Below, piece after piece: positions 7,604 through 13,748 of a stretch of 64,000 bases of DNA; positions within the stretch are counted from its first letter, which is position 1, and the number at the start of each line of letters is the position of its first letter. Below the pieces are notes generated by a model. It was not told the DNA's origin. It made no database searches and was given only the letters and a program-made list of their open reading frames with translations. Source of the DNA: Candidatus Saccharimonadota bacterium. Its GTDB lineage: Bacteria; Patescibacteriota; Saccharimonadia; Saccharimonadales; Saccharimonadaceae. Where the stretch lies: contig JAACVZ010000001.1 of NCBI GenBank assembly GCA_009992235.1, positions 197,465-261,464 on the forward strand. The letters run 5' to 3'. The position numbers were made by a program, and so were the translations under genes.

Positions 7604-8086
7604 TTATTTTCCCTTTATCTGCCAGCCAATCAATCCAGCGATAATACCAAATAAAGGAGGAATAAAGCCTCCGCCTGTCAGTAACATAAGGACTGATAAT
7701 AATATTAGGTTACGACCACCGTTCTTTCGCTGAATGAACATGGTTGACCACACTATGACAGCCAAAGAAACTAGGATTACTAATATTCCAGTGGCAAGGA
7801 AATTTGGAAAAAACGTAATAGCTGGCCAACCGGTCCATTCGGAAGTTGGCAGATTTAAAAATGATTTTCCCGAAATGGCGTCAAATAGAACCCCATGTAT
7901 AACTCTATCTTGCAGGAGAATTTCATAATATCCATGCATAGCGCCAATAACACCGGCAATTATTCCGATTAATGAGGCTGCTATTCTAGTGGTTTTAGCC
8001 GCCTGGCTACTATGGTGCAGCTTAAGCCAGATTATCTCCAGAATATTGATAGTTATGAGTATGATTACGATGGAATAAATAATCAT
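7604..8086 (-). CDS. Unknown integral membrane protein, 160 aa
   Basis: It has four hydrophobic segments (about residues 2-20, 33-52, 92-115 and 128-155) separated by a polar loop containing SEWTGWPAITFFPNF. The N-terminus lacks a cleavable signal. The last hydrophobic stretch is glycine-rich. I cannot assign a family. The gene and its flanks are clearly more AT-rich than the housekeeping genes, as is the rest of 7.4-9.8 kb, suggesting recent acquisition. Nothing gene-like is seen in 8087-8282. Confidence 0.7.
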   Translation of the reverse strand: MIIYSIVIILITINILEIIWLKLHHSSQAAKTTRIAASLIGIIAGVIGAMHGYYEILLQDRVIHGVLFDAISGKSFLNLPTSEWTGWPAITFFPNFLATGILVILVSLAVIVWSTMFIQRKNGGRNLILLSVLMLLTGGGFIPPLFGIIAGLIGWQIKGK

Positions 8087-8282
8087 TAGTAAACCTTACT
8101 TTATTGCTTTATTAACAGTAACAGAAAGCAATAAAAAGTATAGTTCCGATAACTATTAAGGAGTCGTAGAGGACGCCCCTTTGTGCTAGTTTTAAATTAA
8201 GTGTAACTTGTAGGGCTACACTTCCAACACTTCAATGTCATAATTAATCGTAAAATTATCATGGAGTCCTTCGTGGAAGAGT

Positions 8283-8822
8283 TCAGAACCTTTCGAGTTT
8301 GATGTTCTGAAATATAAGTCCGTTTTCTTCTGCATATGGGGCACCGTCTTTTGCGAATCCTAGGTCGCTAGTGACTCTTGCAATAACATCATTACTCGTT
8401 AGATGTCGACTGTATATTACGTTAGTATGAAATTCTGTGAACGCGTAGTTAATCATGGCTTCCATCACTAGCTTACCTGTCCCCATTCCGCGGGAATCTG
8501 GGTTACCAATCATGATATGTAATGCGGGTGCATTTACGTACTTTGTATCTTCGAGTTCAATCCAAACAGCACCTATTGTCCTGCCTTTCAATTGAATCAT
8601 TCGAGTAATTTGTTTGTTTTATCTTTCAAGTTGAATGAATTCTTCGAGAGTTTTCTTTTCACCCTCAAGGCTGGGCTTCTTAATTTCACTTTCTGAATTA
8701 CCCATTTTTAGTAATGTATCTTTTCCGTATGGCGAATCAAACCATGCCAGAGCAAAATAGGCGTCCCTGTCGGGGTCTGGCGGAACCAGTTCAAGATCGG
8801 GCGATACTTTAATAGTGTTCAT
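8283..8822 (-). pseudogene. GNAT-family N-acetyltransferase split by an in-frame TAA
   Basis: Two pieces lie in one reading frame. The first half starts at ATG 8822 and runs to EEFIQLER, followed by TAA (8619-8621). After the stop the same frame continues as NKQITRMIQLKGRTIGAVW and on through the acetyl-CoA-binding region (PDSRGMGTGKLVMEAM, the R/Q-x-x-G-x-G/A loop). Joined, they make one normal-length acetyltransferase of about 178 residues with nothing missing, so a single substitution (for example GAA or AAA to TAA) inactivated it. The downstream part could still start at ATG 8600 but would lack the first strands. Confidence 0.8.
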
Positions 8823-8987
8823 TAACTCAATAGTATCAGAAAAACAAACGACCTCTGAATTAACAGAGTTGAAAATGCTTATGTCAGGGGCTAAAGGACG
8901 ATTATCAAACCTCGTTCTACAAAGCCTTCCAGTGTGACTTAGAGAAATCACAGTCTCCGCTTAGTAATAAAGGTTACTAATTTGTAC

Positions 8988-8993
8988 TATAAT
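8988..8993 (+). promoter_or_regulatory. -10 element giving a leaderless methyltransferase mRNA
   Basis: TATAAT ends 4 bp before ATG 8998 and 7 bp before ATG 9001. No Shine-Dalgarno is present, so transcription probably starts at the second ATG. The -35 region is weak. Confidence 0.55.
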
Positions 8994-8997
8994 TGTC

Positions 8998-9855
8998 ATG
9001 ATGAATAAATTTCAAAAATTCGAATATTCTAATGACGACCGAGGCGTGACGCCATTCGAGACTTTTCAACGATACAGCAATGAAAAACAACAAACATCGA
9101 TAAAGATAGCGGAAATTATTAACTCCTTTCGTACACATCCCGTATCGCTACTAGACGTTGGCGCCGGAGATGGATTATTGACACAACTATATTTATCGAA
9201 AATAGAATCGGTCCCGCAAAAAATTACACTGATTGAACCTAGCGTTGATTTAATTAACAAATTACGATTAAATCTATCGCAATTTGACGGTTTGTCTACT
9301 ATCAATATTTTAAATGAGCGCTTCCAGGAATATGCAACCGACCAAAAATTTGATGTTATTATCGCGTCGCATGTACCATTTACAGGTGATACCGGCATGG
9401 AGACATTGCCCAGTATATATATGAAGCTGCTTAGCTTGCTTGATTACAATGGCGTGTTAATTCTAATCCAAAGAGCTAATGATGATATTCATAGCTTTAG
9501 AGAAAAATTCAAATCAATTTTGAATGGTCGTATATATAATTCGTATGCAATTAACGATGCCCAGAATGTTTTCGGTAATGTCGTAGCCGACGATCCACTG
9601 AATCATATTACAATTTATCACGCCTCTTCCGAGTTATTATTCCCCAAGGATAACCAACACGATAGAATCGCCATTATTGAGTTCTTGCTAAATACCAAAT
9701 GGAATCAGATTCAAAGGGATGTTAAGGCGCAAATAAATGATTATTTAGCAGTTAGGAATAACAGGCTAGGTCAATCGGATGGCATATTAGTTTTTTCCCA
9801 AGAAATTGAAAACCCGCCCCCTAATAGAGAGGGCGGGGTTTCAGAAAGAAGTTAG
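8998..9855 (+). CDS. Class I SAM-dependent methyltransferase
   Basis: The Rossmann motif I is SLLDVGAGDGLL (about residues 49-60), with the acidic end of strand 2 at LIEPS and motif IV-like DVIIASHVPF. The substrate is unknown. The tandem ATG at 9001 is the likelier start if the mRNA is leaderless. The gene is AT-rich compared with its neighbours. Its last 14 codons run through the hairpin that terminates the opposing operon (NPPPNREGG is encoded by the stem), and it overlaps the radical SAM gene tail-to-tail by 15 bp. The natural C-terminus was probably altered when the operon arrived. Confidence 0.85.
   Translation: MMNKFQKFEYSNDDRGVTPFETFQRYSNEKQQTSIKIAEIINSFRTHPVSLLDVGAGDGLLTQLYLSKIESVPQKITLIEPSVDLINKLRLNLSQFDGLSTINILNERFQEYATDQKFDVIIASHVPFTGDTGMETLPSIYMKLLSLLDYNGVLILIQRANDDIHSFREKFKSILNGRIYNSYAINDAQNVFGNVVADDPLNHITIYHASSELLFPKDNQHDRIAIIEFLLNTKWNQIQRDVKAQINDYLAVRNNRLGQSDGILVFSQEIENPPPNREGGVSERS
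9811..9840 (-). terminator. Terminator of the radical SAM operon, inside the opposing gene
   Basis: CCCGCCC (9813-9819) pairs with GGGCGGG (9831-9837). On the minus strand the hairpin directly follows the radical SAM stop and is trailed by TTTTC. It lies within the plus-strand methyltransferase frame. Confidence 0.8.
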
Positions 9856-10953
9856 CGGCTCAGGAAAGCGGCATCCGAAGAGTTCTTCGTCTGCGAACTT
9901 CAGGAACCACAGCCCACGATAGTTCTCCCAGACAAGAGGCCGCATGTCGGTATCTTGGAAAATTCCCTCGATTCTCTTGCGTGCTTCGAGGTAGTAGTCC
10001 AGCTTATCGGCACCCTCGGCCACCAGTCCCGCATCCATCTGCTGGCGGTGAACTTGCAGCGTGTTGATGGTCGGGAACTTGCTGATGGAACCCTTGAATT
10101 CAGCAAGGTATTTCTCGACCACGTCCAGGGTCTCCAGACCAAGTACGTACGCGATGGACGCACTGAAACCGAGCTCCTTCGCAGTCTCAAGCGTCTCCTT
10201 AATCTGTGCTAGACCAATTGATCGCTTGTTGCGACGCAGGATGTCACGCCTCTCGAACACTTCGACCGAGAAGGTCAGTCCGAACGACCCGATATCACGC
10301 AAACGCTCCAGCGCGTCGGGTGTAGAAAGCTGGGATCCAAGATAAAAAATCTTACCCTTGAACCCATAACCCGTCGCACTTGTCCTCAGGTTGATGAGAG
10401 CCGCGATCAATTCGTCTGTCATCAGGTAGCACCCAGTAACCACCGACAGCTGCCGTATGCCCGCAAGGTCAGTCAGCGAGTACTTGATCATGAAGCCGTC
10501 GAAGAAGTTATTGAAATCTTCGACGGAATTCAGACGATACTCGCCATTTGACACCTGGTAGGCGGTATAGCAGAACTTGCATCCTCGGCAATTGGTACGA
10601 AGGTTCGTGTTGATGTTGATCGCCGTAGCATTCCTCCGCACATAGTGCGAGCTGCATTGGTCCTCGGTTGCGCCGAACGTTTCGCCGATCTTGGTAGTGC
10701 CGAGGAATAGCTGGTTGCCACGGATCTTGAAAGGACTATTTCGATGTACTGGCATAGCCAAGTAATAATCGAGGTCTCCCTTCTTGGTCGCGTACTCGAA
10801 CAACGTGTTGTTGTTGAGACGGAGCAGTGTTCGCATACGATCGTAACCGCATTCGAAATCCACTCCGTTAACGTTGAACGATACGAGCAACGCATCCTCG
10901 AACGGAACGTCGTACTTCAATGCCATGTCCTGTATGGAGCGAACGCTGGTCAT
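9841..10953 (-). CDS. Radical SAM enzyme with unusual CX2CX2C cluster motif
   Basis: C122, C125 and C128 in NCRGCKFCY should ligate the 4Fe-4S cluster that cleaves S-adenosylmethionine. The spacing CX2CX2C differs from the usual CX3CX2C. Downstream segments fit a radical SAM TIM barrel: VVTGCY (SAM-contact strand), FGLTFSVEVFERRD and ASIAYVLGLE. No cobalamin-binding or SPASM domain is evident. The C-terminus ends near GCRFPEPLTSF. It is the last gene of a four-gene operon (16 bp after the methyltransferase) with a split TPP-dependent decarboxylase. The product is unknown; a modified small-molecule phosphonate or sulfonate is one possibility (inference). GC content is visibly higher than in the AT-rich genes to its left. 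Confidence 0.85.
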   Translation of the reverse strand: MTSVRSIQDMALKYDVPFEDALLVSFNVNGVDFECGYDRMRTLLRLNNNTLFEYATKKGDLDYYLAMPVHRNSPFKIRGNQLFLGTTKIGETFGATEDQCSSHYVRRNATAININTNLRTNCRGCKFCYTAYQVSNGEYRLNSVEDFNNFFDGFMIKYSLTDLAGIRQLSVVTGCYLMTDELIAALINLRTSATGYGFKGKIFYLGSQLSTPDALERLRDIGSFGLTFSVEVFERRDILRRNKRSIGLAQIKETLETAKELGFSASIAYVLGLETLDVVEKYLAEFKGSISKFPTINTLQVHRQQMDAGLVAEGADKLDYYLEARKRIEGIFQDTDMRPLVWENYRGLWFLKFADEELFGCRFPEPLTSF

Positions 10954-10969
10954 TCATACCACTTCCTAT

Positions 10970-11800
10970 CTAGTTGCCTGTGATCTGTTGCAGAAAATCA
11001 TTTCGCCTGCGACAGATGATGACTGTGGACAGAACCGGTACCGTTACCTGACCGTGCGCCTTGACGACTTCAGCGATCCGGCGAAGGAGAGCCTCACGGC
11101 GCCCGTCTTCGATATTGATGATCTTCGGATAGGTCGCCAGGAACTTCGGGTAGGTCACTTCGTCGTAGGTGTACCTGACCAAGTACCTGTTCAAGAACAC
11201 CGTCTCGAGCTCCGGGTTGGTCATGATGGCGTTGATACGGCCATCAACCTTGTCGAGGGCAATCTTGTTCACGGCGTCCGTGTCGTTGTTGCCCGGGTAG
11301 ATGTCTTGCAGGTCTTCTCGATAGACCTTCTCGATCTCGTCGGTCACCACTGATTGCTGTTGCATGAAACTGTTCCACGCAACAACCAGCGTTCCATTCA
11401 CGTCCAGCATCTCACCGACGCGACGAATCGTGTCGGAACCGCTGAGCCAATGGAACGAAGTGAACGAGAGAATTGAGCCGAACTTGTGTTCGCTGGTGAA
11501 GTTCTCGAAGGTATCAACGAGAACCTCCACGTTTGGGAAATCCTTCAGCTGAGCTTCGGCAATCTTTGCCAAGTTCTCACCAGGCTCAAGTGCGACAATC
11601 TTGCTGCCGCTAGCAGCCAACTCGATAGTGGCGATACCACTCCCGGCGCCAATCTCCAACAATGTCGATTGGTCGGAAATACCGCACACCCTGACGATGT
11701 CAGCCATCATCTCGTCCGGATAACCGGGGCGAGCCGACTGATAGTTGTCTGCGAACGTATCGAACGAGGCGTTAAACAACTTCTCTCCTCTGAACATCAT
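10970..11800 (-). CDS. Class I SAM-dependent methyltransferase (UbiE-like)
   Basis: The N-terminal FDTFADNYQSARPGYP segment and motif I LLEIGAGSGIAT, then VALEPGENL and SFTSFHWL, are typical of small-molecule methyltransferases related to UbiE/trans-aconitate methyltransferase. I chose ATG 11800 because it forms an ATGA overlap with the upstream decarboxylase stop and has AAAGGA eight bases upstream; an ATG at 11809 is possible. Tight coupling in the operon suggests it methylates the pathway intermediate or product. Confidence 0.85.
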   Translation of the reverse strand: MMFRGEKLFNASFDTFADNYQSARPGYPDEMMADIVRVCGISDQSTLLEIGAGSGIATIELAASGSKIVALEPGENLAKIAEAQLKDFPNVEVLVDTFENFTSEHKFGSILSFTSFHWLSGSDTIRRVGEMLDVNGTLVVAWNSFMQQQSVVTDEIEKVYREDLQDIYPGNNDTDAVNKIALDKVDGRINAIMTNPELETVFLNRYLVRYTYDEVTYPKFLATYPKIINIEDGRREALLRRIAEVVKAHGQVTVPVLSTVIICRRRNDFLQQITGN

Positions 11801-12357
11801 GATGGCCATCCTTTCAGGTGTCGTGTGAATCGATCTTTGATACTTACTAGATCGAGAGGTCTGCTAAAATCTCGTCGTCCGCCGAGTGTAATTTTGGTGA
11901 CGATAAAACCTAACCTTCCTTCTGACTCCAATATAGCATGCTTCAACGAGGACTCATCGAAGACCGTTAGTGAACTTGCGTAGTTTGCTGTGGCGGCAAG
12001 TTTACTAAGAGATACCGAGCCAGACATAGACTCTTCCTCACTGCATGACCCATACGACTCGTTGTCGATGACGATATGCAGGAGATTACGAGGTTGACAC
12101 TTTCCGATTGTGACAAGAGTTCCCAAGTTCATAAGGAGACTCGAATCGCCATCAATCACGATAACCCTTCGGTCTGAACCTAAGGCGATACCGAGTCCGA
12201 TCGAAGAAACCAACCCCATAGCACCAGGGTTATAGAAGTTTCTTGCCGAATCGAACTTCTCGAATATCTCTCTCGATATTAGCCCGGTCGTAGCAACGAC
12301 AATGTCATCTTTATCGATGACGTCCATAATCGCAGCTATAGCACTCTCTCTGTTCAT
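11797..12357 (-). CDS. Phosphonopyruvate/sulfopyruvate decarboxylase-like beta subunit (TPP domain)
   Basis: It matches the C-terminal thiamine-diphosphate-binding half of phosphonopyruvate decarboxylase (Ppd) and the ComE subunit of sulfopyruvate decarboxylase. Visible parts are VVATTGLISREIFE, GAMGLVSSIGLGIALG, VIDGDSSLLMNLG, then NLLHIVIDNESYGS. The GDG-x~27-NN TPP motif appears here as GDS and DN, a mild variant. The partner PYR-domain subunit is encoded just upstream, with its TGA overlapping this ATG (ATGA); that overlap decided the start. Together they should form an alpha/beta 2-oxo-acid decarboxylase that yields an aldehyde and CO2. The true substrate is unknown, and no PEP mutase or sulfolactate gene is nearby. 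Confidence 0.85.
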   Translation of the reverse strand: MNRESAIAAIMDVIDKDDIVVATTGLISREIFEKFDSARNFYNPGAMGLVSSIGLGIALGSDRRVIVIDGDSSLLMNLGTLVTIGKCQPRNLLHIVIDNESYGSCSEEESMSGSVSLSKLAATANYASSLTVFDESSLKHAILESEGRLGFIVTKITLGGRRDFSRPLDLVSIKDRFTRHLKGWPS

Positions 12358-12890
12358 GTCTTGTCCCACCCCCTCTTCAGCAGTAGTACTGCTGGCAGTT
12401 GAGCATCTTCTGCTCTCCTATACAAATTTCGCACCACATCGTAGATATCGTTATCTTGTTCGAATACCACGTATGGTATCCCAAAAGACTCCAGTAGTGG
12501 CATGGTCGCTTTGCCGTTCACAAAATGTTGTGGAGCATCCTCACCCTCACACCCGCGAAGTGACACTATTAATACAAGTGGCATTCGATATGGTATCAGG
12601 AGTGATGAGATGTCGTTCGAAGCAGTGAACAAACCAGAGTTTTGTATGTATATAACAGGCTTCTTTCCCGCCAAGTATGCGCCTGCGGCCACCCCAATCG
12701 CTTCCGGTTCACGATTAACCGTGATGTGCATGATGCGTTCATCGTGTGCCAAAAAATCGATGACACGACGAAGTACTCCACATGGGACACCGACGGAAAA
12801 ATCAATTCCTTCCTCGATTAGGGCTTGCCGTAACTTACCCGCTACAGAAGAATGGGGCTTTTCCAGGTTATTGAAATGACTGTTGTTCAT
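12354..12890 (-). CDS. Phosphonopyruvate/sulfopyruvate decarboxylase-like alpha subunit (PYR domain)
   Basis: This is the N-terminal pyrimidine-binding half of a Ppd/ComD-type enzyme. FSVGVPCG is followed by NREPEAIGVAAGAYLAG, holding the glutamate that activates TPP, then PVIYIQNSG, the PYRMPLVLIVSLRG strand and DAPQH, all family signatures. ATG 12890 follows AGAAAGAAG; an open frame upstream to 12971 would run through the leader hairpins and was not used. It is first in the operon and shares an ATGA overlap with the beta subunit. Confidence 0.87.
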   Translation of the reverse strand: MNNSHFNNLEKPHSSVAGKLRQALIEEGIDFSVGVPCGVLRRVIDFLAHDERIMHITVNREPEAIGVAAGAYLAGKKPVIYIQNSGLFTASNDISSLLIPYRMPLVLIVSLRGCEGEDAPQHFVNGKATMPLLESFGIPYVVFEQDNDIYDVVRNLYRRAEDAQLPAVLLLKRGWDKT

Positions 12891-12915
12891 GAGCTTACTT
12901 CTTTCTGTAAATGTA

Positions 12916-12950
12916 CCTCCGCGTAAGGGGAGCGGAGGCTCGACCCCCGC
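12916..12950 (-). promoter_or_regulatory. Switch-like leader with two mutually exclusive hairpins
   Basis: In the 5' leader of the decarboxylase operon, the segment CCTCCGC (12932-12938) can pair either with the upstream GCGGGGG (12944-12950, loop TCGAG) or with the downstream GCGGAGG (12916-12922, 9-nt loop). Each stem has 7 bp. The arrangement resembles an attenuator or riboswitch expression platform. Neither hairpin is followed by a U-tract, so control may act on translation. Confidence 0.5.
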
Positions 12951-12961
12951 CAGATAAGTAA

Positions 12962-12990
12962 ATTCAAACACAGTTTTAATAATAAGTCAA
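12962..12990 (-). promoter_or_regulatory. Promoter of the split-decarboxylase operon
   Basis: The -35 TTGACT (12985-12990) and -10 TTGAAT (12962-12967) are 17 bp apart. The TSS would be near 12955, giving a leader of about 65 nt. Confidence 0.6.
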
Positions 12991-13091
12991 TTACGCCCGC
13001 TCTCGGATGATAGTTTGAATGATTTCCACCTTGATTAGGAACGATATCGCCTGCGACTCATCCGTATATGATTTATCTCGTATACACCCAT

Positions 13092-13120
13092 AAAAAGAGA
13101 GACACTTTCATGTCTCTCTT
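13092..13120 (-). terminator. Terminator downstream of tRNA-Trp
   Basis: A perfect 10-bp stem (AAGAGAGACA / TGTCTCTCTT, loop of 6) is followed on the minus strand by a T-run. It ends tRNA-Trp transcription and insulates the decarboxylase operon. Confidence 0.8.
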
Positions 13121-13200
13121 CTGGGAAGATTTGCACCAACAGATGTGACCTACGAACTAAATAATGTATCGTCAACACTAATTTATGATTTTACCGCGCT

Positions 13201-13210
13201 TATGCTTGGC
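13201..13210. repeat. 10-bp direct repeat, possible island boundary (right copy, tRNA-Trp end)
   Basis: TATGCTTGGC is identical to 7402-7411. Here its GGC part is the CCA end of tRNA-Trp, a common integration point for genomic islands. No integrase gene is present. Confidence 0.3.
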
Positions 13211-13281
13211 AGGGGCACGAAGAATCGAACTTCGATCTTAGGTTTTGGAGACCCACATACTAGCCGTTGTACTATGCCCCT
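13207..13281 (-). tRNA. tRNA-Trp (CCA)
   Basis: A 75-nt cloverleaf. The acceptor AGGGGCA pairs with TGCCCCT, the discriminator is G73, and CCA is encoded. The anticodon loop CTCCAAA lies in the stem GGT/ACC and reads UGG. The T loop contains TTCGATT. It is the only gene between the decarboxylase operon and the structured RNA. Confidence 0.95.
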
Positions 13282-13338
13282 GTACAGGAGTGAGTTTAGC
13301 AGAAAACTGCAAAAATCGCTAGATTTCCGGCCTAAACA

Positions 13339-13367
13339 TTGCATATTTCATTCATTTGTAGTATAAT
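13339..13367 (+). promoter_or_regulatory. Strong promoter of the 13.4-kb noncoding RNA
   Basis: TTGCAT (13339-13344), a 17-bp spacer and a perfect TATAAT (13362-13367). The TSS is expected near 13374. No start codon with SD follows. Confidence 0.8.
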
Positions 13368-13373
13368 AAGAGC

Positions 13374-13702
13374 TAATCAGTTGGTTGTAAGCAATGATTC
13401 ACTTCTTCGTACATGGTCGCTTGAAGAGTGAGGAGCTAGTAGCGAAACCGGATAACCACTTACTCAATCGATGAGTATACGGTACCGACAACTGAGAAGG
13501 TAACGTAATCATCGCTTATGGCGATAAGGAGCTGTCATCATGCTTTTTGACACCCCATATTCTTTTCGTTCATTATTCCCTACACTCCCAAACTCAAACC
13601 GTGTGGAATAATGAAAGTACCTTTGGCAGCGCATAGGCGATCTCAACAATAGCCTGCTTGCCACAAAGAACGGTCGGAACTGCTCCGGCCGTTTCTATTT
13701 TA
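13374..13702 (+). ncRNA. Unassigned structured RNA, about 330 nt
   Basis: It is bounded by a near-consensus promoter and a strong terminator and has no credible ORF. Many helices are visible: a long-range pairing TCAGTTG with CAACTGA; ACTCA-atcga-TGAGT; ATCGC-ttatg-GCGAT; TGTCA with TGACA around 13530-13550; an 11-bp stem TTCATTATTCC/GGAATAATGAA (about 13571-13615) with inner ACAC/GTGT; and CTTTGGCA...TGCC..CAAAG enclosing AGGC/GCCT. I looked for the conserved cores of RNase P RNA (GAGGAAAGTCC, ACAGAA), tmRNA and 4.5S RNA and did not find them. 6S RNA is not excluded, but the length is large. Confidence 0.7.
13669..13702 (+). terminator. Terminator of the structured RNA
   Basis: AACGGTCGGA and TCCGGCCGTT form a 10-bp stem (one G-U pair) around ACTGC, followed by TCTATTTTAT. 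Confidence 0.88.
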
Positions 13703-13748
13703 TCAAAAACTTGTTAATATACGTAGTAAAGATAGAAGAAGGGATAAC

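Noticed and set aside
8619-8621. Stop-codon recoding as in SR1/Gracilibacteria
   Set aside because: Those lineages recode UGA, not UAA; both TAA and TGA end other genes here at expected positions.
11797-12890. Acetolactate synthase or a general 2-oxo-acid decarboxylase in two parts
   Set aside because: QNSG, DAPQH and TTGLISRE motifs point to the Ppd/ComDE group, and there is no central FAD-binding-like domain.
12916-12955. 3' half of a degenerate tRNA before the decarboxylase operon
   Set aside because: GGGTCGAGCC resembles a T arm, but no acceptor or anticodon partner exists; alternating hairpins explain the sequence better.
12354-12971. Longer start for the decarboxylase alpha subunit at 12971
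   Set aside because: The extra 27 codons run through the leader hairpins and are not family-like; ATG 12890 fits.
13145-13366. Plus-strand ORF of 73 codons over tRNA-Trp
   Set aside because: It is the complement of the tRNA plus flank, with no SD and no protein-like composition.
13374-13702. RNase P RNA, tmRNA or 4.5S RNA identity for the structured RNA
   Set aside because: The conserved core motifs (GAGGAAAGTCC/ACAGAA, tRNA-like ends, GGAAGGAAGCAG) are absent; left unassigned.
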